In this document: piece after piece, positions 1 to 10,775 of the stretch
Layout: the number at the start of each line of letters is the position of its first letter
How positions within the stretch are numbered: the stretch's first letter is position 1
NCBI GenBank assembly: GCA_002682825.1
Contig: NOKP01000003.1
Coordinates: 62,001 to 126,000, forward strand
Direction of reading: 5' to 3'
From: Neonectria sp. B-13
Taxonomy: Eukaryota; Ascomycota; Sordariomycetes; Hypocreales; Nectriaceae
DNA: 64,000 nt
Program-made: the position numbers and the translations under genes
The notes under the pieces: generated by a model
Databases searched by the model: none
What the model saw: the letters and a program-made list of their open reading frames with translations, nothing else
Told to the model about the DNA's origin: nothing

Positions 1-2406
1 ACTGTTTCGACTGCCTTGGCGGTGTCTTGCGGCCATGGTGGTGACTCAAGACCAGGCGCAGCCCGCGCCATCGACCAGGCAACAGAGGACCGCGCAAGGT
101 CGGTATTCGTTGACTTTGGTGGGCAGCCTACTATTACGGAGACCGATGGTGCGTCTCTGACTACCGACTCTGTCAGGTTGTCTTCCCGACATGACGCCCT
201 GGCACTGTATCTCGCCCGCCTGATTCGCAAGCTCTGGAAGGCCCCTGTCATCATGCCCGGGGCGTCCCCAACTGGTGGCATCATCATCAACTCAACCATC
301 CCTCTTTCAAAGCTGGGAACTGTTCAGGAGAATCTGGAGAGGCTGAGACGATTCCTTGATGCGAACCGTGGGTTGATCCAGGGCTTGTCAGGCCCATCGG
401 ACCTGCAGCATGTGTCAAGTCGGCAAGAGGAGGTGGCTTTACAGGCTGAGCACCAGGCGCTGCACGCTCTGCAGAAGCTAATGGAGAGCATCTCCGAGGG
501 CATCTCATTTGTGCTGATGCTATTCGATGAGCGCGTAGCCGACATCTATACTAGACTGGATGAAACCGCCCGCCAGCAGCTCAGGGATCTGACGTACGAG
601 AAACTCTTCTCACAGGCAGATGGCAAAGATCTTGCCAAGCTGCTCGTGAAAGCCATTGTTAACCGCAATATTGAGAGTGGCTCGAACGTAGAGACCGTTG
701 CCGACGCTTTGCGACGGAGGTGTGGCAGCTTCTGCAGCCCAGACGACGTGGTCATCTTCAAGGCGCAAGAGCAGTTGAAGAGGGCCTCAGACCAACCCCC
801 CAACACCAACCAGTCGCGAAGTCTCCTCCACGAGAGCTTGAGGCTCTTCGAGAAGGTGGCCGGCAGCCTGACGTTTGCCAATCTTCAGGGGGCTGTTACG
901 CAGTACGTCGACCTCAAGTACTATGCCGGGGCGATTCAGCTCTGCCTGGTCGTCGCCCGGGAAAAGGATCGGGGTAACACAGCCTTGTCATGGATCAACG
1001 ACGGCAAGCCGTCGGCTGATCCCAGGGCGAACGCCTTCAACGACAGGAAGCGGTGCTACGACATGATCCACGAGGTTTTGCGCCATCTGGATGCGGCATC
1101 GAGCCTTGAACCCGAGACGATCGACGGGAGGTTGACGCTGATCGCCACCAAGAGGCTTGAGGCATACGACGTCGTCAATGGTTCCGATGACGAGGTCTTC
1201 CACTTTGACCTCTACGACTGGTACATTCAACAGGGCTGGACGGATCGCATCCTGGCCATTGAGTCTCCCCACGTCATCACCTTTCTCCAGCGTCTTGCTG
1301 GCACAAATGTGGAGCACGCTGATTTGCTCTGCCGCTTCTACACCAACCGCAGCCGCTTTTTCGACGCCGCCGAGGTACAGGCTCAGTTGGCCAACTCGGA
1401 CTTCCCTATTGGCATCAAGGACCGCATTAGGCTACTTAGTCTTGCCAAGGCGAATGCTAACGTTGCGACCACGGGTGTGAGCCGCCAGCAGCAGCAGCTT
1501 CTCAACCATGAGGTGACCGAGCTGCTGGAGATTGCACACATCCAGGATGACCTTTTGGAGAGGCTGAAGGCGGACGAGCGGATTGACTCGGATAGGAAGG
1601 TGGAAATTCAAGCCGCTCTCAAGGGCAAGATCCAAGGTCTTTCGGAGGTAAGATATCCAGACTCGATGACAAGGATTCCGTGGCTCACACTGTCACAGCT
1701 TTTCAACGATTACGCCGATCAAGCCGGATACTATGACCTGTGTCTACTTATTTACCATGCTGCTGACTATCGCAACCACATGACCATCTCGGGCACCTGG
1801 AGCAACCTGATCCAGCAAACTCATGACGAGATAATGTCCCGTCTTGAGAACTCGGAACCCGGGATGCCGTCACCCCCACTTCCCTACGAGTCGGTGACGA
1901 GCAAGATCCAGAACATTGCTCACCGAACATCCCTGGACAGCTTCATCTTCCCTATCCAGACCCTCCTCCCGGAGCTATGTCGGTACGCTGTGGCTTACCA
2001 GCAGGACGCTACTATTGGGGCGGATCCTACTTGGCCAATTCAGCTGTTCCTGACGCTCGGTGTGTCCCACGACATGATTGTGCGCGTGCTGGAGAACATC
2101 TTTGACACACAAGACTACGGATTTAGCGGCTCGGTGCGTAACCGCATCATAGAGCTGATCGTATTCGTGGTGAACGACTGGTCGGCTGAAGTTCGCAGGC
2201 GTGGAGGCGGTGGCAAAGGCGGGTCGATTGGCCCGTCGGTGGTAGAGCTTCTTAAACGGTGCGACGCCGCGTTGCCCCCGCCCGGACACGGGAACAACGC
2301 AGGAGGAGCGGATCTGGCGGATGTTAGACGTGTTCTCAAAGCGCTGAAGCGGGAGGTGGATGGATTGGCACAGCGGGTGACGACTGGGACGCTCAGATTT
2401 GCCTGA
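1..2406 (+). CDS. Nucleoporin Nup155/Nup170 family, C-terminal part (5' end outside the window)
   Basis: The reading frame is open from base 1 and stops with TGA at 2404-2406, giving about 800 residues of the C-terminal half of a large inner-ring scaffold nucleoporin. These proteins are usually about 1300-1400 residues long and sit in the nuclear pore inner ring. Visible hallmarks are the segment FVDFGGQP near the start, followed by RHDALALYLARLIRKLW, and then long alpha-solenoid sequence to the end. The first ATG-like codon at base 16 is TTG and is not a start; the true N-terminal half lies upstream. No intron is needed in the visible part. A glycine-rich loop (RRRGGGGKGGS) near the C-terminus is low complexity. 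Assignment rests on overall recognition of the family, not on a search. Confidence 0.85.
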   Translation, partial: TVSTALAVSCGHGGDSRPGAARAIDQATEDRARSVFVDFGGQPTITETDGASLTTDSVRLSSRHDALALYLARLIRKLWKAPVIMPGASPTGGIIINSTIPLSKLGTVQENLERLRRFLDANRGLIQGLSGPSDLQHVSSRQEEVALQAEHQALHALQKLMESISEGISFVLMLFDERVADIYTRLDETARQQLRDLTYEKLFSQADGKDLAKLLVKAIVNRNIESGSNVETVADALRRRCGSFCSPDDVVIFKAQEQLKRASDQPPNTNQSRSLLHESLRLFEKVAGSLTFANLQGAVTQYVDLKYYAGAIQLCLVVAREKDRGNTALSWINDGKPSADPRANAFNDRKRCYDMIHEVLRHLDAASSLEPETIDGRLTLIATKRLEAYDVVNGSDDEVFHFDLYDWYIQQGWTDRILAIESPHVITFLQRLAGTNVEHADLLCRFYTNRSRFFDAAEVQAQLANSDFPIGIKDRIRLLSLAKANANVATTGVSRQQQQLLNHEVTELLEIAHIQDDLLERLKADERIDSDRKVEIQAALKGKIQGLSEVRYPDSMTRIPWLTLSQLFNDYADQAGYYDLCLLIYHAADYRNHMTISGTWSNLIQQTHDEIMSRLENSEPGMPSPPLPYESVTSKIQNIAHRTSLDSFIFPIQTLLPELCRYAVAYQQDATIGADPTWPIQLFLTLGVSHDMIVRVLENIFDTQDYGFSGSVRNRIIELIVFVVNDWSAEVRRRGGGGKGGSIGPSVVELLKRCDAALPPPGHGNNAGGADLADVRRVLKALKREVDGLAQRVTTGTLRFA

Positions 2407-3253
2407 GGAGACGCCGGGAGAGTCAGTAGACATGAGACTTGAGTGGCGTGTTTCTATGTGTAGGCCTTAAAGGGATGATGGATATGTTACAGGCGCCAAT
2501 GGCATGGTCGTGCGTACAGGCAGGTCTATTCGTACTGTTGTAATTATACAGGGGGGGGGGATACATAACCGTCCCTCCAAAGAAAACAAGCAAATAAGGA
2601 ATAAGAAAGGAAAGATTGCGTACCAAGCTTCAAGGGATGAAACCCGCAGCCTCACCCACGTTGTCACCCCGCGCGGCTGGAGTGTTGGCAACTCATTACC
2701 CACGGCAGTTATACATCCGTGATGCAGCTGATACACAACGTGGAGTGATTGCCGGGCGAGCGTCAAGATCCCCCCCATGGAAAGGCGTTCACGGTGAAGG
2801 CCTCACCTCAGAGTTGAGGCCTCACGCACGCCGGAGTCGCACTGGCACCGCCATCGACAGGCCTCCGCCGACCCGAGAAAAGCCAATATTACTTTTTTAC
2901 CCCCCGCAACCAAAGCTGCAGGGCGGATTCTGTTGGTGTTGTGTTTCCACGCCGCCGCCTTAGGTGAGGCGGCCCGCATTTGTTCGCCTCACTTTAGGGG
3001 CCAATGCCGAGCCGGCCCTGGGACTTTTGGGGGCATGGGCTTACGGTGGGTGGGAGAAATTTGCCGGTCATATTGTGATGGAATATATTGTTGCGGACAA
3101 GGCTTTGGGGGCAGAGTTGAAGGGGTATAAGTGCGAGACGAGGGCCGGCTTGGAGGGTTTGTTCTGCTCAGAACAACACAGCCCCGAAAAGGGAGCATAC
3201 ACTGCCTATTCCACATTGCCAACCCTACCCACAGTCTCTTCTCATCTACCACG
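2407..3253. other. Intergenic region downstream of the nucleoporin gene
   Basis: No convincing coding sequence is seen. A G9 run lies at about 2550-2560. A short inverted pair, CCTCACCTCAGAGTTGAGGCCTCA, sits near 2801-2826. Short open frames here lack codon bias and plausible splice partners. Confidence 0.5.
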
Positions 3254-3632
3254 ATGCCTTCTATCTGGCAGCTTCTACCGCCTCCAATGCCTCTCCGTTG
3301 CTCTGTGGAGTGAGCCGAATCCTCCCCATCATCAACAACAACAATAACAACAGCTGCGATGCTGCAGCTTCAACAATTACGTTGACCGCGTTCACCGAAC
3401 GTCTGGTCCTTTCCTGGCGAGTCCCTTCACAAACACATCTCGCCAGGCCCACGTTTCGACCAGCTCTCCGCCGGGTTCCGTCCCAAAGCCAAGCCCCGAA
3501 CCCACCGCGAAGCTGGTCCCCGTGTCAGCCCCAAGTCTCCCGTCAGGGCCGGCATATCTTGACACCGAAAAAAAGAGCGCGAACGACACACCACAACGGC
3601 CGCTTACTCTACACCAAGTCAAGGCTATATAG
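3254..3632 (+). CDS. Candidate small spliced protein, unrecognised
   Basis: An ATG in a favourable context (ACCACGATGCC) at 3254 opens a 56-nt exon. A GTGAGC donor at 3310 and a GCTGCAG acceptor ending at 3367 define a 58-nt intron that joins it in frame to an open frame ending with TAG at 3630-3632. Length works out at about 106 residues. The second exon is rich in Pro, Ser and Thr, then becomes charged, ending in PLTLHQVKAI. I recognise no family. The CAA microsatellite inside the intron weakens the branch-site signal. This may be a real small gene or untranslated sequence upstream of the methyltransferase; support is only the splice geometry and the continuous frame. Confidence 0.25.
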
Positions 3633-4261
3633 CAAGGAATAGAGAACAACCACTTGGGGGGTTTATAAATGGAGTTCTAAGGGGAATAGACGTTTCTGCT
3701 CTGGAGTTGGACGGGTTAGAGAAAAGAGCTGGCGTGGGTGCAGCTAGGTTAATGAGGAATTGTCGTCGCTCGCTCTGTGTGTTGCTCACTTGTGGTTGAT
3801 GTGATTTTGCGGGCAAGGTGACTTTGGACTTTCGGTGCTTCTCGAGGCCGTAAAAGTCCAGGATGTATTGTGGGTGTGGCGAGGTCGATGTAAGATGAAG
3901 CTGGTTGCGTCCAAAAATGAGTCTTGCCGTCTTATGTGCGTTGGTTTGTGTCAAGTCAACTGACGGTGCCATCAAGGTATTTGGTTCAGGCTACCTACCT
4001 AGGTAGAGTATAGCTTATTTGCGCTACATTTTATTGCCATTTAATATAGGAACAGGTAGCATTCGATTAAAACTGGAAGTATTTATCAGTATCGTTGAGC
4101 TAGTTTGAGTGGTTTGCATCGACACTGCAACTGAGGGTGCGGCGACATTTCGGAAACATGTCCGCTATATATGTTCCACACCGTTCGCGCAGCATTCAAG
4201 GAGACTTCTTCTTAGACACAGCAACAAATCAACTCTACCGCAATCCTACCCTTTTTGCAAA
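3633..4261. other. Intergenic region upstream of the methyltransferase gene
   Basis: Contains the short palindrome CTACCTAGGTAG at about 3996-4007, part of the TACCTA/TAGGTA type sequence common in fungal intergenic DNA. The 100 bases before 4262 are likely 5' UTR, CT- and CAA-rich. A 116-codon minus frame covers 3625-3975 but has no coding character. Confidence 0.45.
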
Positions 4262-5287
4262 ATGACGAGCGAACAAGACGCAGCGGCCAAGAACCTCTCC
4301 AAGATCTATTCAGACGTCGACAAGCCTGAGAATGACTATCTCGTAGCCTCGCGAGGGGCGTTGCGCGGCCTGATAGCTCCTTTGCTCTTGCAGATGGGAC
4401 TTACAGAGAAGACAACTACGCCCGTGGATTTGCTTGACGGTGCCTGCGGGACTGGGCTCTTCACGCAGGAAATTCAGGACACGATTCCCAAGGACGTTCT
4501 CGAGAAGAGCACGATCCTGTGTGCAGACAACTCGGAGCAGATGACCACCATAGTGAAGAGGAGGATTGCTGCCGAGGGATGGGTTAACACGAAGACCGCG
4601 GTGCTGGATGTCCGGGTGCGTGTTTGAGCTGATCAGAAGCATGGCGGTAAGACTTGAAGACTGACATGGGACCATCCACAGAACACTGGACTTCCAGAGA
4701 ACTCCTTCAGCCACGTTGGATTGGGATTAATTCTCCATCTCATCCCTGGCCCGGATACGGTCCTGGCGGGTAAGCCGAGTCGAGTGTCTCAGAACCAAGT
4801 TCCCGAACCGCACACTGACATGCCTTCACCAGACTGCAAGCGGATCCTCAAGCCCGGAGGCATCTTTGGCGCGACAACCTTCCACGCCGACAGCACGTTC
4901 TGGCTCCCGGATTTCCGCTCGGCCTTCGCGTCGTTCCCGTTCGACGCGCCGTTCCCCGCGACGCTCAAGATGCAGCAGCACGCCGACGGCCACTGGACGG
5001 ATCCGGCGTGGATCGAGCAGAACCTCCGGGCGCAGGGCTTCGCGGACGTCAAGGTGACGCTGAACGCGGGGACGTATCGTATCAAGGACGCGGACGAATT
5101 CATGAGGTCGTTTGGGACCATGCTGACCTGGGTGACGAGGACGTGGTGGAGCGAGGACACGGTCAAGGCGCATCCGCTGGCGGAGGTTAAGGAGCTGATG
5201 GAGAGGCACCTGGAGGAGAAGTATGGGGGCAAGGGGTGGGATATCCATCATTCGGTGATTTGCATGACGGGGAGGGTTGAGAAGTAG
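4262..5287 (+). CDS. SAM-dependent methyltransferase (class I, UbiE/type-11-like)
   Basis: The gene model is join(4262..4615, 4682..4769, 4833..5287), 298 residues. ATG at 4262 follows a CT-rich leader; the frame is open further upstream but no better start is seen. The introns are 66 and 63 nt with GTGCGT/CACAG and GTAAGC/CACCAG borders, and both preserve the frame. Motif I is VDLLDGACGTGLF at residues 55-67, the SAM-binding glycine loop. The acidic ADNSEQM follows at the next strand, and CKRILKPGGIFGATTF is the typical post-motif region. The small-molecule substrate cannot be read from the sequence. No polyketide or peptide synthetase lies near, so a secondary-metabolite role is not supported by context. 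Confidence 0.8.
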
Positions 5288-5951
5288 AGTAAGTAGGTGG
5301 TGGCTTTGGCTGTTGGTGACGTGGAGGAAGGAGAATGACCATGGTGCCTGTTTGAGGCATCCGGCCGCACCACTCTGAATTTCATGTCAGATTCGTCTTC
5401 ATAAAGTGAATGGAAGGAATTAAAGAAGGAATATTCTTTGGAGTACAACTAATCCGCTTGAGGCTTCGTTGATGTTGGTTTGGTGCTGGTGTAAGCTGCA
5501 GCCTTTTGTAGACCACTGAATACGGTGGATATAACTTCAATCAGCTGCACAGTTCTACTCACTAAGAAACAGGAGTAATCTAGAAACAGATGTTTTCAGT
5601 TTGTCTTTCTCTCAAAATACTCGCCCTGGTCCAACGTGGTTGTTGTTCCGCAAGAAGCATCCATCCCGTCCCCCCTGAACTAGGCCCACGTGATCGGTGA
5701 TCCGCCAGCTTAGTATCAAACAACCAGGGTGGCATCTCCACATCACCATCTTCTAGAGCTCCCTCCCTCCAAGACACCCCCCGTCGAAAAAGACCAATTG
5801 TCGCATCGCTGAAACGTGGACTGTCGCCTAGTTATGGTCTTGTCTTGGGTTTGATCGCGGGCAATCTGGGCTGTCCCTTTTTTCTGTAGCATAGTCCGAT
5901 CGTGTCGCATCACCGGCATCGCTACTCCTTTCCTCTGCCACTTGCGCCGCC
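5288..5951. other. Intergenic region between methyltransferase and membrane-protein genes
   Basis: No gene, RNA gene or repeat recognised. The 3' part is a pyrimidine-rich leader before the ATG at 5952. Confidence 0.45.
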
Positions 5952-6924
5952 ATGATCGCCTCTGCCTTGGCCCTCGCCCTGGGCAGCCTGGCGCCCATCG
6001 TCGCTGCCGTCCACTCGGATGCGCTGCCGTCGTACCATTACGGCGCTCCGATCCCCGTGGAATGCATGAGCCGCAGCTCGTAAGTTACCAAACTCGCGAG
6101 GATCCGACTCCAGAAGCTCTGCCCCTTGGCTTGAGGACACAACGCTGACCAGCGCCGCACACAGAGAAACCGGCGAACATATCGAAAACGAGCACCACGA
6201 AATCAACTACATCCCCTTTCCCATCTGCAACGAAACCGGCCGCCCCCTCGAGTTCAACTACGGCACCGAGGGCGAGGTCAACTGCACCCTCCCCATGATC
6301 GACGACCCCTTCTTCCACCTCCTCGAGTTCTACATCCACAGCGACGCGCCCCTGAGCTGTCGCCTGCCCGCTCGCCCGCCCGCCGAGGTCGAGATCGTTG
6401 GCGAGAAACTGCCAGAGCGCGAATACATCCCCCTCGTCTTCGCCCTCGCCGGCACCCTCCAGCAGAGCCACTTGCACGTCAGCACCCACATGAACGTCCT
6501 GCTGCACAGCACGCCGAAGCACCACTTGCGGTCCCACGATAGCGGCGTCCTCGACTCTGGCATTGCATACAGCATCAGCCCGCTGAGCCACCTCCAGGGC
6601 TCCTTCACGCGGAAGCTCATCATCGGCGACCCCCTGCCACTGAGCCTTTCCATCCGCTGGTTCCCGACCCCGGCGCTGCCCAAGACGGACGGGCACGTTG
6701 AGTGGCAGGGCCTCGGCGGCCACATCTACGCGAGCACTGTTTTCTACAGCATTGTCTCGTTCATTGCCGGCCTGCTGTGCGCAGGCATGTACACCCTGGG
6801 GATAATCCTACCCAGAAGGCTCAAGGGGCGCACGCTCGGTGGCGCGACGCCTCTCGGATACGGGATGAACGGCGTGGGCAACGGGTGGGGGTACACGAAG
6901 CAACATTCAAAGAGGATAGACTAG
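5952..6924 (+). CDS. Type I membrane / secretory-pathway protein of unknown function
   Basis: The model is join(5952..6079, 6165..6924), 295 residues. The start ATG lies in GCCGCCATGATC context. The 85-nt intron has GTAAGT, a GCTGACC branch site and a CACACAG acceptor. Residues 1-20 form a signal peptide (MIASALALALGSLAPIVAAV). A luminal region of about 210 residues follows, rich in Pro, His and acidic residues, with a few Cys and NxT/NxS sites. A single transmembrane helix near residues 240-265 (FYSIVSFIAGLLCAGMYTLGI) is followed by a basic, Gly/Asn-rich cytoplasmic tail. The topology suggests an ER or surface protein. It looks like a conserved fungal hypothetical protein, but I recognise no domain and assign no function. 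Confidence 0.75.
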
Positions 6925-7101
6925 GCTTCGTGACCGGGCGTTGCATTTACGGAGTCTAGGTTGGATCTTGGGAGTTCTGTGGCAAGCTTGCCGCTGCTTT
7001 GGGCTTGGGAAATGTCTGGTGGAGAGGTTCCATCATGTCTATTTTGTACACTGTACCCTATCTGTGATACCGCCCTTCATAATGAGATCTATCGTGCCCA
7101 T
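6925..7101. other. Convergent 3' gap between the genes at 5952 and 7102
   Basis: Short 3'-3' spacer. No terminator-like structure is evident. Confidence 0.4.
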
Positions 7102-7866
7102 CTACTGCTTCTTGGGCTTGACAGTTCCGGCGCGCACGCGAGGGAGAAGTCTCGAGTACATGTCAATGGCCATAAAGGCCGCTGGCAAATGTTAGTCATG
7201 TACAGTCATCATCAAACAGACACTTACGAATGACAACAAACGGCAGATATGTCCCGTAAAACAGCTTCGCCTTGTGCTCATCCTTGACCATCTCCGGCCC
7301 CATCTCCCACAGCTCAAAGCAGCACGCCACAGACCCCATGGCAGTCAAGCAGCCGAACGCCAAGCCCGCAAGCTCAGCCGAGCCGGACGCGGGCTTCTTG
7401 GACGCGAGCTGGGAGACGAGGTAGGCGGCGAGGGGAAACTGGGCGAAGGCTTCGACGTAGAGGAAGCCCTGGAACCAGGGAGCGTGGCCAGCATCGCCGA
7501 AGAAGGGGTCGCCGGAGGTGGCGAGGTAGGTCTTGCGCAGAGAGACAAGGAAGTGCAATGGGGCGGAGGGCGCGGCGTAGAGGGATTTGGGGTAGAAGGC
7601 GACGAAGTCGAGAGCTGGAGGGTTGTTAGTTGGTGAGAATGAGATGGATGTGAGGACTGAAGAGGGTGACGGGTTTGTCTTGATGAGAAGAGAGATGGGA
7701 TCAATTGAGTAGGTATTCACTGAGAATGAACGAAGCATGGATATAAACCGAGATCAAATCCGGCAACTTCGCGTCAATGTCTATCCTGCAACGTACCGAG
7801 CATCCCAAAGAGCTGGGTCGAGATGATGGCTAGGTAGACCCAGTCGCGCCAAGGTTTTTGCGCCAT
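7102..7866 (-). CDS. EXPERA-domain membrane protein (TMEM97/Ema19-like)
   Basis: The minus-strand model is complement(join(7102..7181, 7228..7614, 7797..7866)), 178 residues. The first exon encodes MAQKPWRDWVYLAIISTQLF, the second continues ALDFVAFYPKSLY and GDPFF, and the last ends GTVKPKK before the stop at 7102-7104. The introns are 182 and 46 nt; the short one has GTAAGT, a GACTAAC branch site and a GCCAG acceptor. About four hydrophobic helices and the conserved pattern of acidic and aromatic residues fit the EXPERA family, whose members sit in ER or other membranes and bind sterols or related lipids. The large intron 1 contains open sequence in the same frame, so a naive ORF would be mis-started there. 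Family call is good; cellular role unknown. Confidence 0.8.
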
Positions 7867-8223
7867 GTCGGGCTATCTTGTGGCAACAAGACGAGGATTA
7901 TCAATCAGAAAAGAGGGAAGTTCTATTTCTCGAGGGCCGAGTCTATTGGAATGGGATGAAGGTGAGGGGCCTTTCTGTTGAGGGAGGAGAGTAGACGCGG
8001 GTAAGACGCGGTGGAGATGTTGGCGGAAATTCGGCGCCGATGACCCGCCACCCGAAACAGCCGGCCGACTCCGAAGTCAGCGACATGACTTAACGGCTTT
8101 GTGTCTAGAATCACAACGTCCAGGATAAAGTCTCTGAAGCGTTTCTCATAAAACCTTGAAAACCTTTTTTGGGAGACTGGAATATACGGGTTTCGAAAAG
8201 AATAACTTATAAGATACACAGAG
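7867..8223. other. Intergenic region between the EXPERA gene and the ADH pseudogene
   Basis: Contains the 5' leader of the EXPERA gene and the 3' flank of the ADH locus. No other feature seen. Confidence 0.4.
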
Positions 8224-9358
8224 TCAACCTCTATCCAATTTTATGCTCAAAGCAGCCCTGTTGGTGTAAACCGTCCAGTCCTCCATAACCAAAACACTCC
8301 TGAACCTGACAGCCTCAGAAAGCATGCGACCCATAGCCTTGTTCACATTCTTCAGAGGGAACTTCTCAACCAAACACTTGATACCGTGCAGCTTGGCAAA
8401 CTCCAGCGTTTCTTCCGCATCCTGGATATTCCCACTCGGCCAGGTGTGCACCGAGACACCACGACGGGTCATGACCGTCGTGTCGAACTCGATGTTCCCG
8501 ACGGGCGCGAGCACAAGCAACTTCCCCAGCGACCGGAGGCCCTGAACAAGTGGCGATATGGCCTTCGGGTTGGGAGCCGTCGCCACGATGAGGGCCGCTC
8601 CGCCCAGGGCTGTGAGTGCTTCGATGGCGTCCTCGGTCGAGGTGTCGACGTATTGGTGTGCCCCGAGCTGCTTGGCGAAGTCTCTCTTGGCGTTTCCGGA
8701 GCTGATCGCCACGACTTTGAAGCCCATGCGGCTCGCACACTGGACGGCCAAGTGTCCGAGCCCGCCCAGGCCCTGGACGGCAACCACGCTGCCCGGTTCG
8801 ATTCCTATCTTGCGGATGCCGTTGAATGTGGTTAGGCCGGCGCACATGAGGGGCACGGCTTCAGCTGGGTCCATATCCAGAGGCACTCGAACGACAGCCT
8901 CCGCCTGAATAGTCATGTATTCGGCGAAGCCTCCGTCCACGGTAACTCCGTGGGCCTTGGCCTTTTGGCACATCTAGTGCAGACCTTGCTGGCACTCGTG
9001 ACATGTCCCGTCATGGCCTAGATTGCCGTAGTCAGTTGAGGTTGCCATTATTCCTGGGTGGGTGACTGTCCATTACCACCGTGCCACGAGCCTCCGACTC
9101 GATCTCCAGCCCGGAAAGCCGTCACACTATCGCCGATCTTGATGATGTCGCCAACGATTTCGTGGCCGGGAATGCGAGGGAATGCGTTACCCAGGTAGCC
9201 TGCTTGCACGATTGCATCTGTGTGGCAGATTCCGCAGGCGATGACTTTGACGAGGACTTGGTCAGAGCCACCTCGCCCAAAGGCACCTCCTTGAGCGTCA
9301 ACGGCGCACCCGCACTCTCCACAACAACCGCCTTGTAAGTAGAAGGAGATGAGGACAT
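8224..9358 (-). pseudogene. Zinc-dependent alcohol dehydrogenase (MDR family), frameshift plus nonsense
   Basis: On the minus strand an ATG at 9358-9356 opens MSSSPSTYKAVVVESAGAPL, the MDR N-terminus. Near 9269-9275 the coding frame changes: the catalytic-site sequence ACGICHTDAIVQAGYLG and PGHEIVGD continue one base out of register. An intron at 9018-9076 (59 nt) joins SWHG to GHDGTCHECQQGLH. There a TAG at 8976-8974 stands where Gln is expected, and the frame then continues MCQKAKAHGVTVDGGFAEY to a stop at 8224-8226. The Rossmann motif GLGGLGHLAVQ is intact. Catalytic Cys/His and structural-zinc Cys residues can all be seen, so decay is recent. A sequencing error could explain one lesion but hardly both. 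Translation from the internal ATG at 8973 would lack the catalytic zinc domain. Confidence 0.75.
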
Positions 9359-10775
9359 TTTTGAAGAATGGAATGATGTGATGAAGTTTTCTCGGATGGT
9401 ATTAGCTGAGTTGAGCTGAGCTGGATGCGGTCATGAAGACTGAAGAGCATACTCATAGTATGGCCATGTCTTTGTATTTGTAGTCAACACCAGTGCAGGT
9501 GTCCTTGACACCTTTGCTTCCGCGTTGCCACATGTTCAAGAGTAATCAAAAGCGAAGTCCCTGGCGTGCAAGCGTCAGTTCACATGAATGCTCCTTGCTA
9601 AGTGGCTTGTATAGAGCAGGTAAGGCGAAGACTTGCACGTCTTGACAAAGGGCGATGGATGGCATATCGATTAAGGGTTACCATGATAGTTGGTAAAGGA
9701 TGAATAATCTGAGGGCGAAAATAGTTACATGATGACGGCGCAATGTTCTTGGAGTGGCAAGGTATGGTGGCTGAAGAGGAACCTATCGTGTCCTGGATGG
9801 ATACAGTCGCTGGGGGTGTAGAGTTAATGCTGGTGACAAAGGGGTTGGTGATGGGAGATAGGAAATTGCAGTTTCAATTCGTTAAGTGTAACCGTAGAAG
9901 CCGATGGGAAGGACCCGCACTCGGGCGCTTCTGACAGACAATATCTCAAAGCAATACATTCTTCAAACAATTAATCCTTGGAACGAAGTGCATTCCACCC
10001 TTTGCATGGCTCCCACACGCACCGAAATGTTAACAACACTTCTCAATTTCAGCCCAAAACGTAGAAAAAGGCCCAGACGGCAAGAAAATAATGAGCCTTA
10101 TCGGCCGGCTCGGCTTGTCTGAAACGTATATGTTCCACCCTCACGAGCATGGGCACTGCCAATTCTGGTTCCTCTGGTGCTGTAAAAGCCCAGCGTAATG
10201 ATATCCTGGGTCTCGTTTGGGTCCTTCCTAGACTTATGTGCCATCGCCCCTCTTTTAGAAGTGTTAACGACTAAGTTCATACCAAGTTATGTATGACAGA
10301 GATGAACAGGGGAAAAAGATGAAAAAAGACTTGAGGGATTGCCTCACTGGAAGTCGTACGCCACCACATCAGTTCGCTAGTATGAAAGTGTGAGCAAATC
10401 AACATTAACATTAGGAGTCTCGGTCCGATACTCACCTCACTCTCAACAGGCAGCAACATTTTGAACATTGTTGGCCTACTCTGGTCCATTGCTTCCATTT
10501 GTCTGTGCCACATCGGCAATATCAACTCTTCCGATAAGTTGGATCAACTTCCTAGCAGTGGTAGAGAAACCTCGGTACAACATCGTGATGTCTGGGCTGG
10601 ATGTGGATGTGGCTGCCTCTTAGTAAGACTTTTACCCTCAACCTCTCCACCGCCGTTATTACCTCCTCCTAACACAGTCGTCATGGCGTTGTGTCGAACA
10701 ATGATGTGGCGGTTCCCTCGTCCAAAATCGTCAATCTTTATTTCCTCGTCTTCAGCTTCGTATCCCTAGCACTGT
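9359..10775. other. Long divergent intergenic region between the ADH locus and the SRPK-like kinase
   Basis: About 1.4 kb with no supported gene. Several frames of 60-100 codons occur but none has family resemblance. A minus frame at 10277-10525 and a plus frame at 10461-10769 are not convincing. It holds both promoters. Confidence 0.4.

Noticed and set aside
3625..3975. 116-codon minus-strand frame
   Set aside because: No family likeness, no ATG context, overlaps the tail of the spliced candidate; composition looks random.
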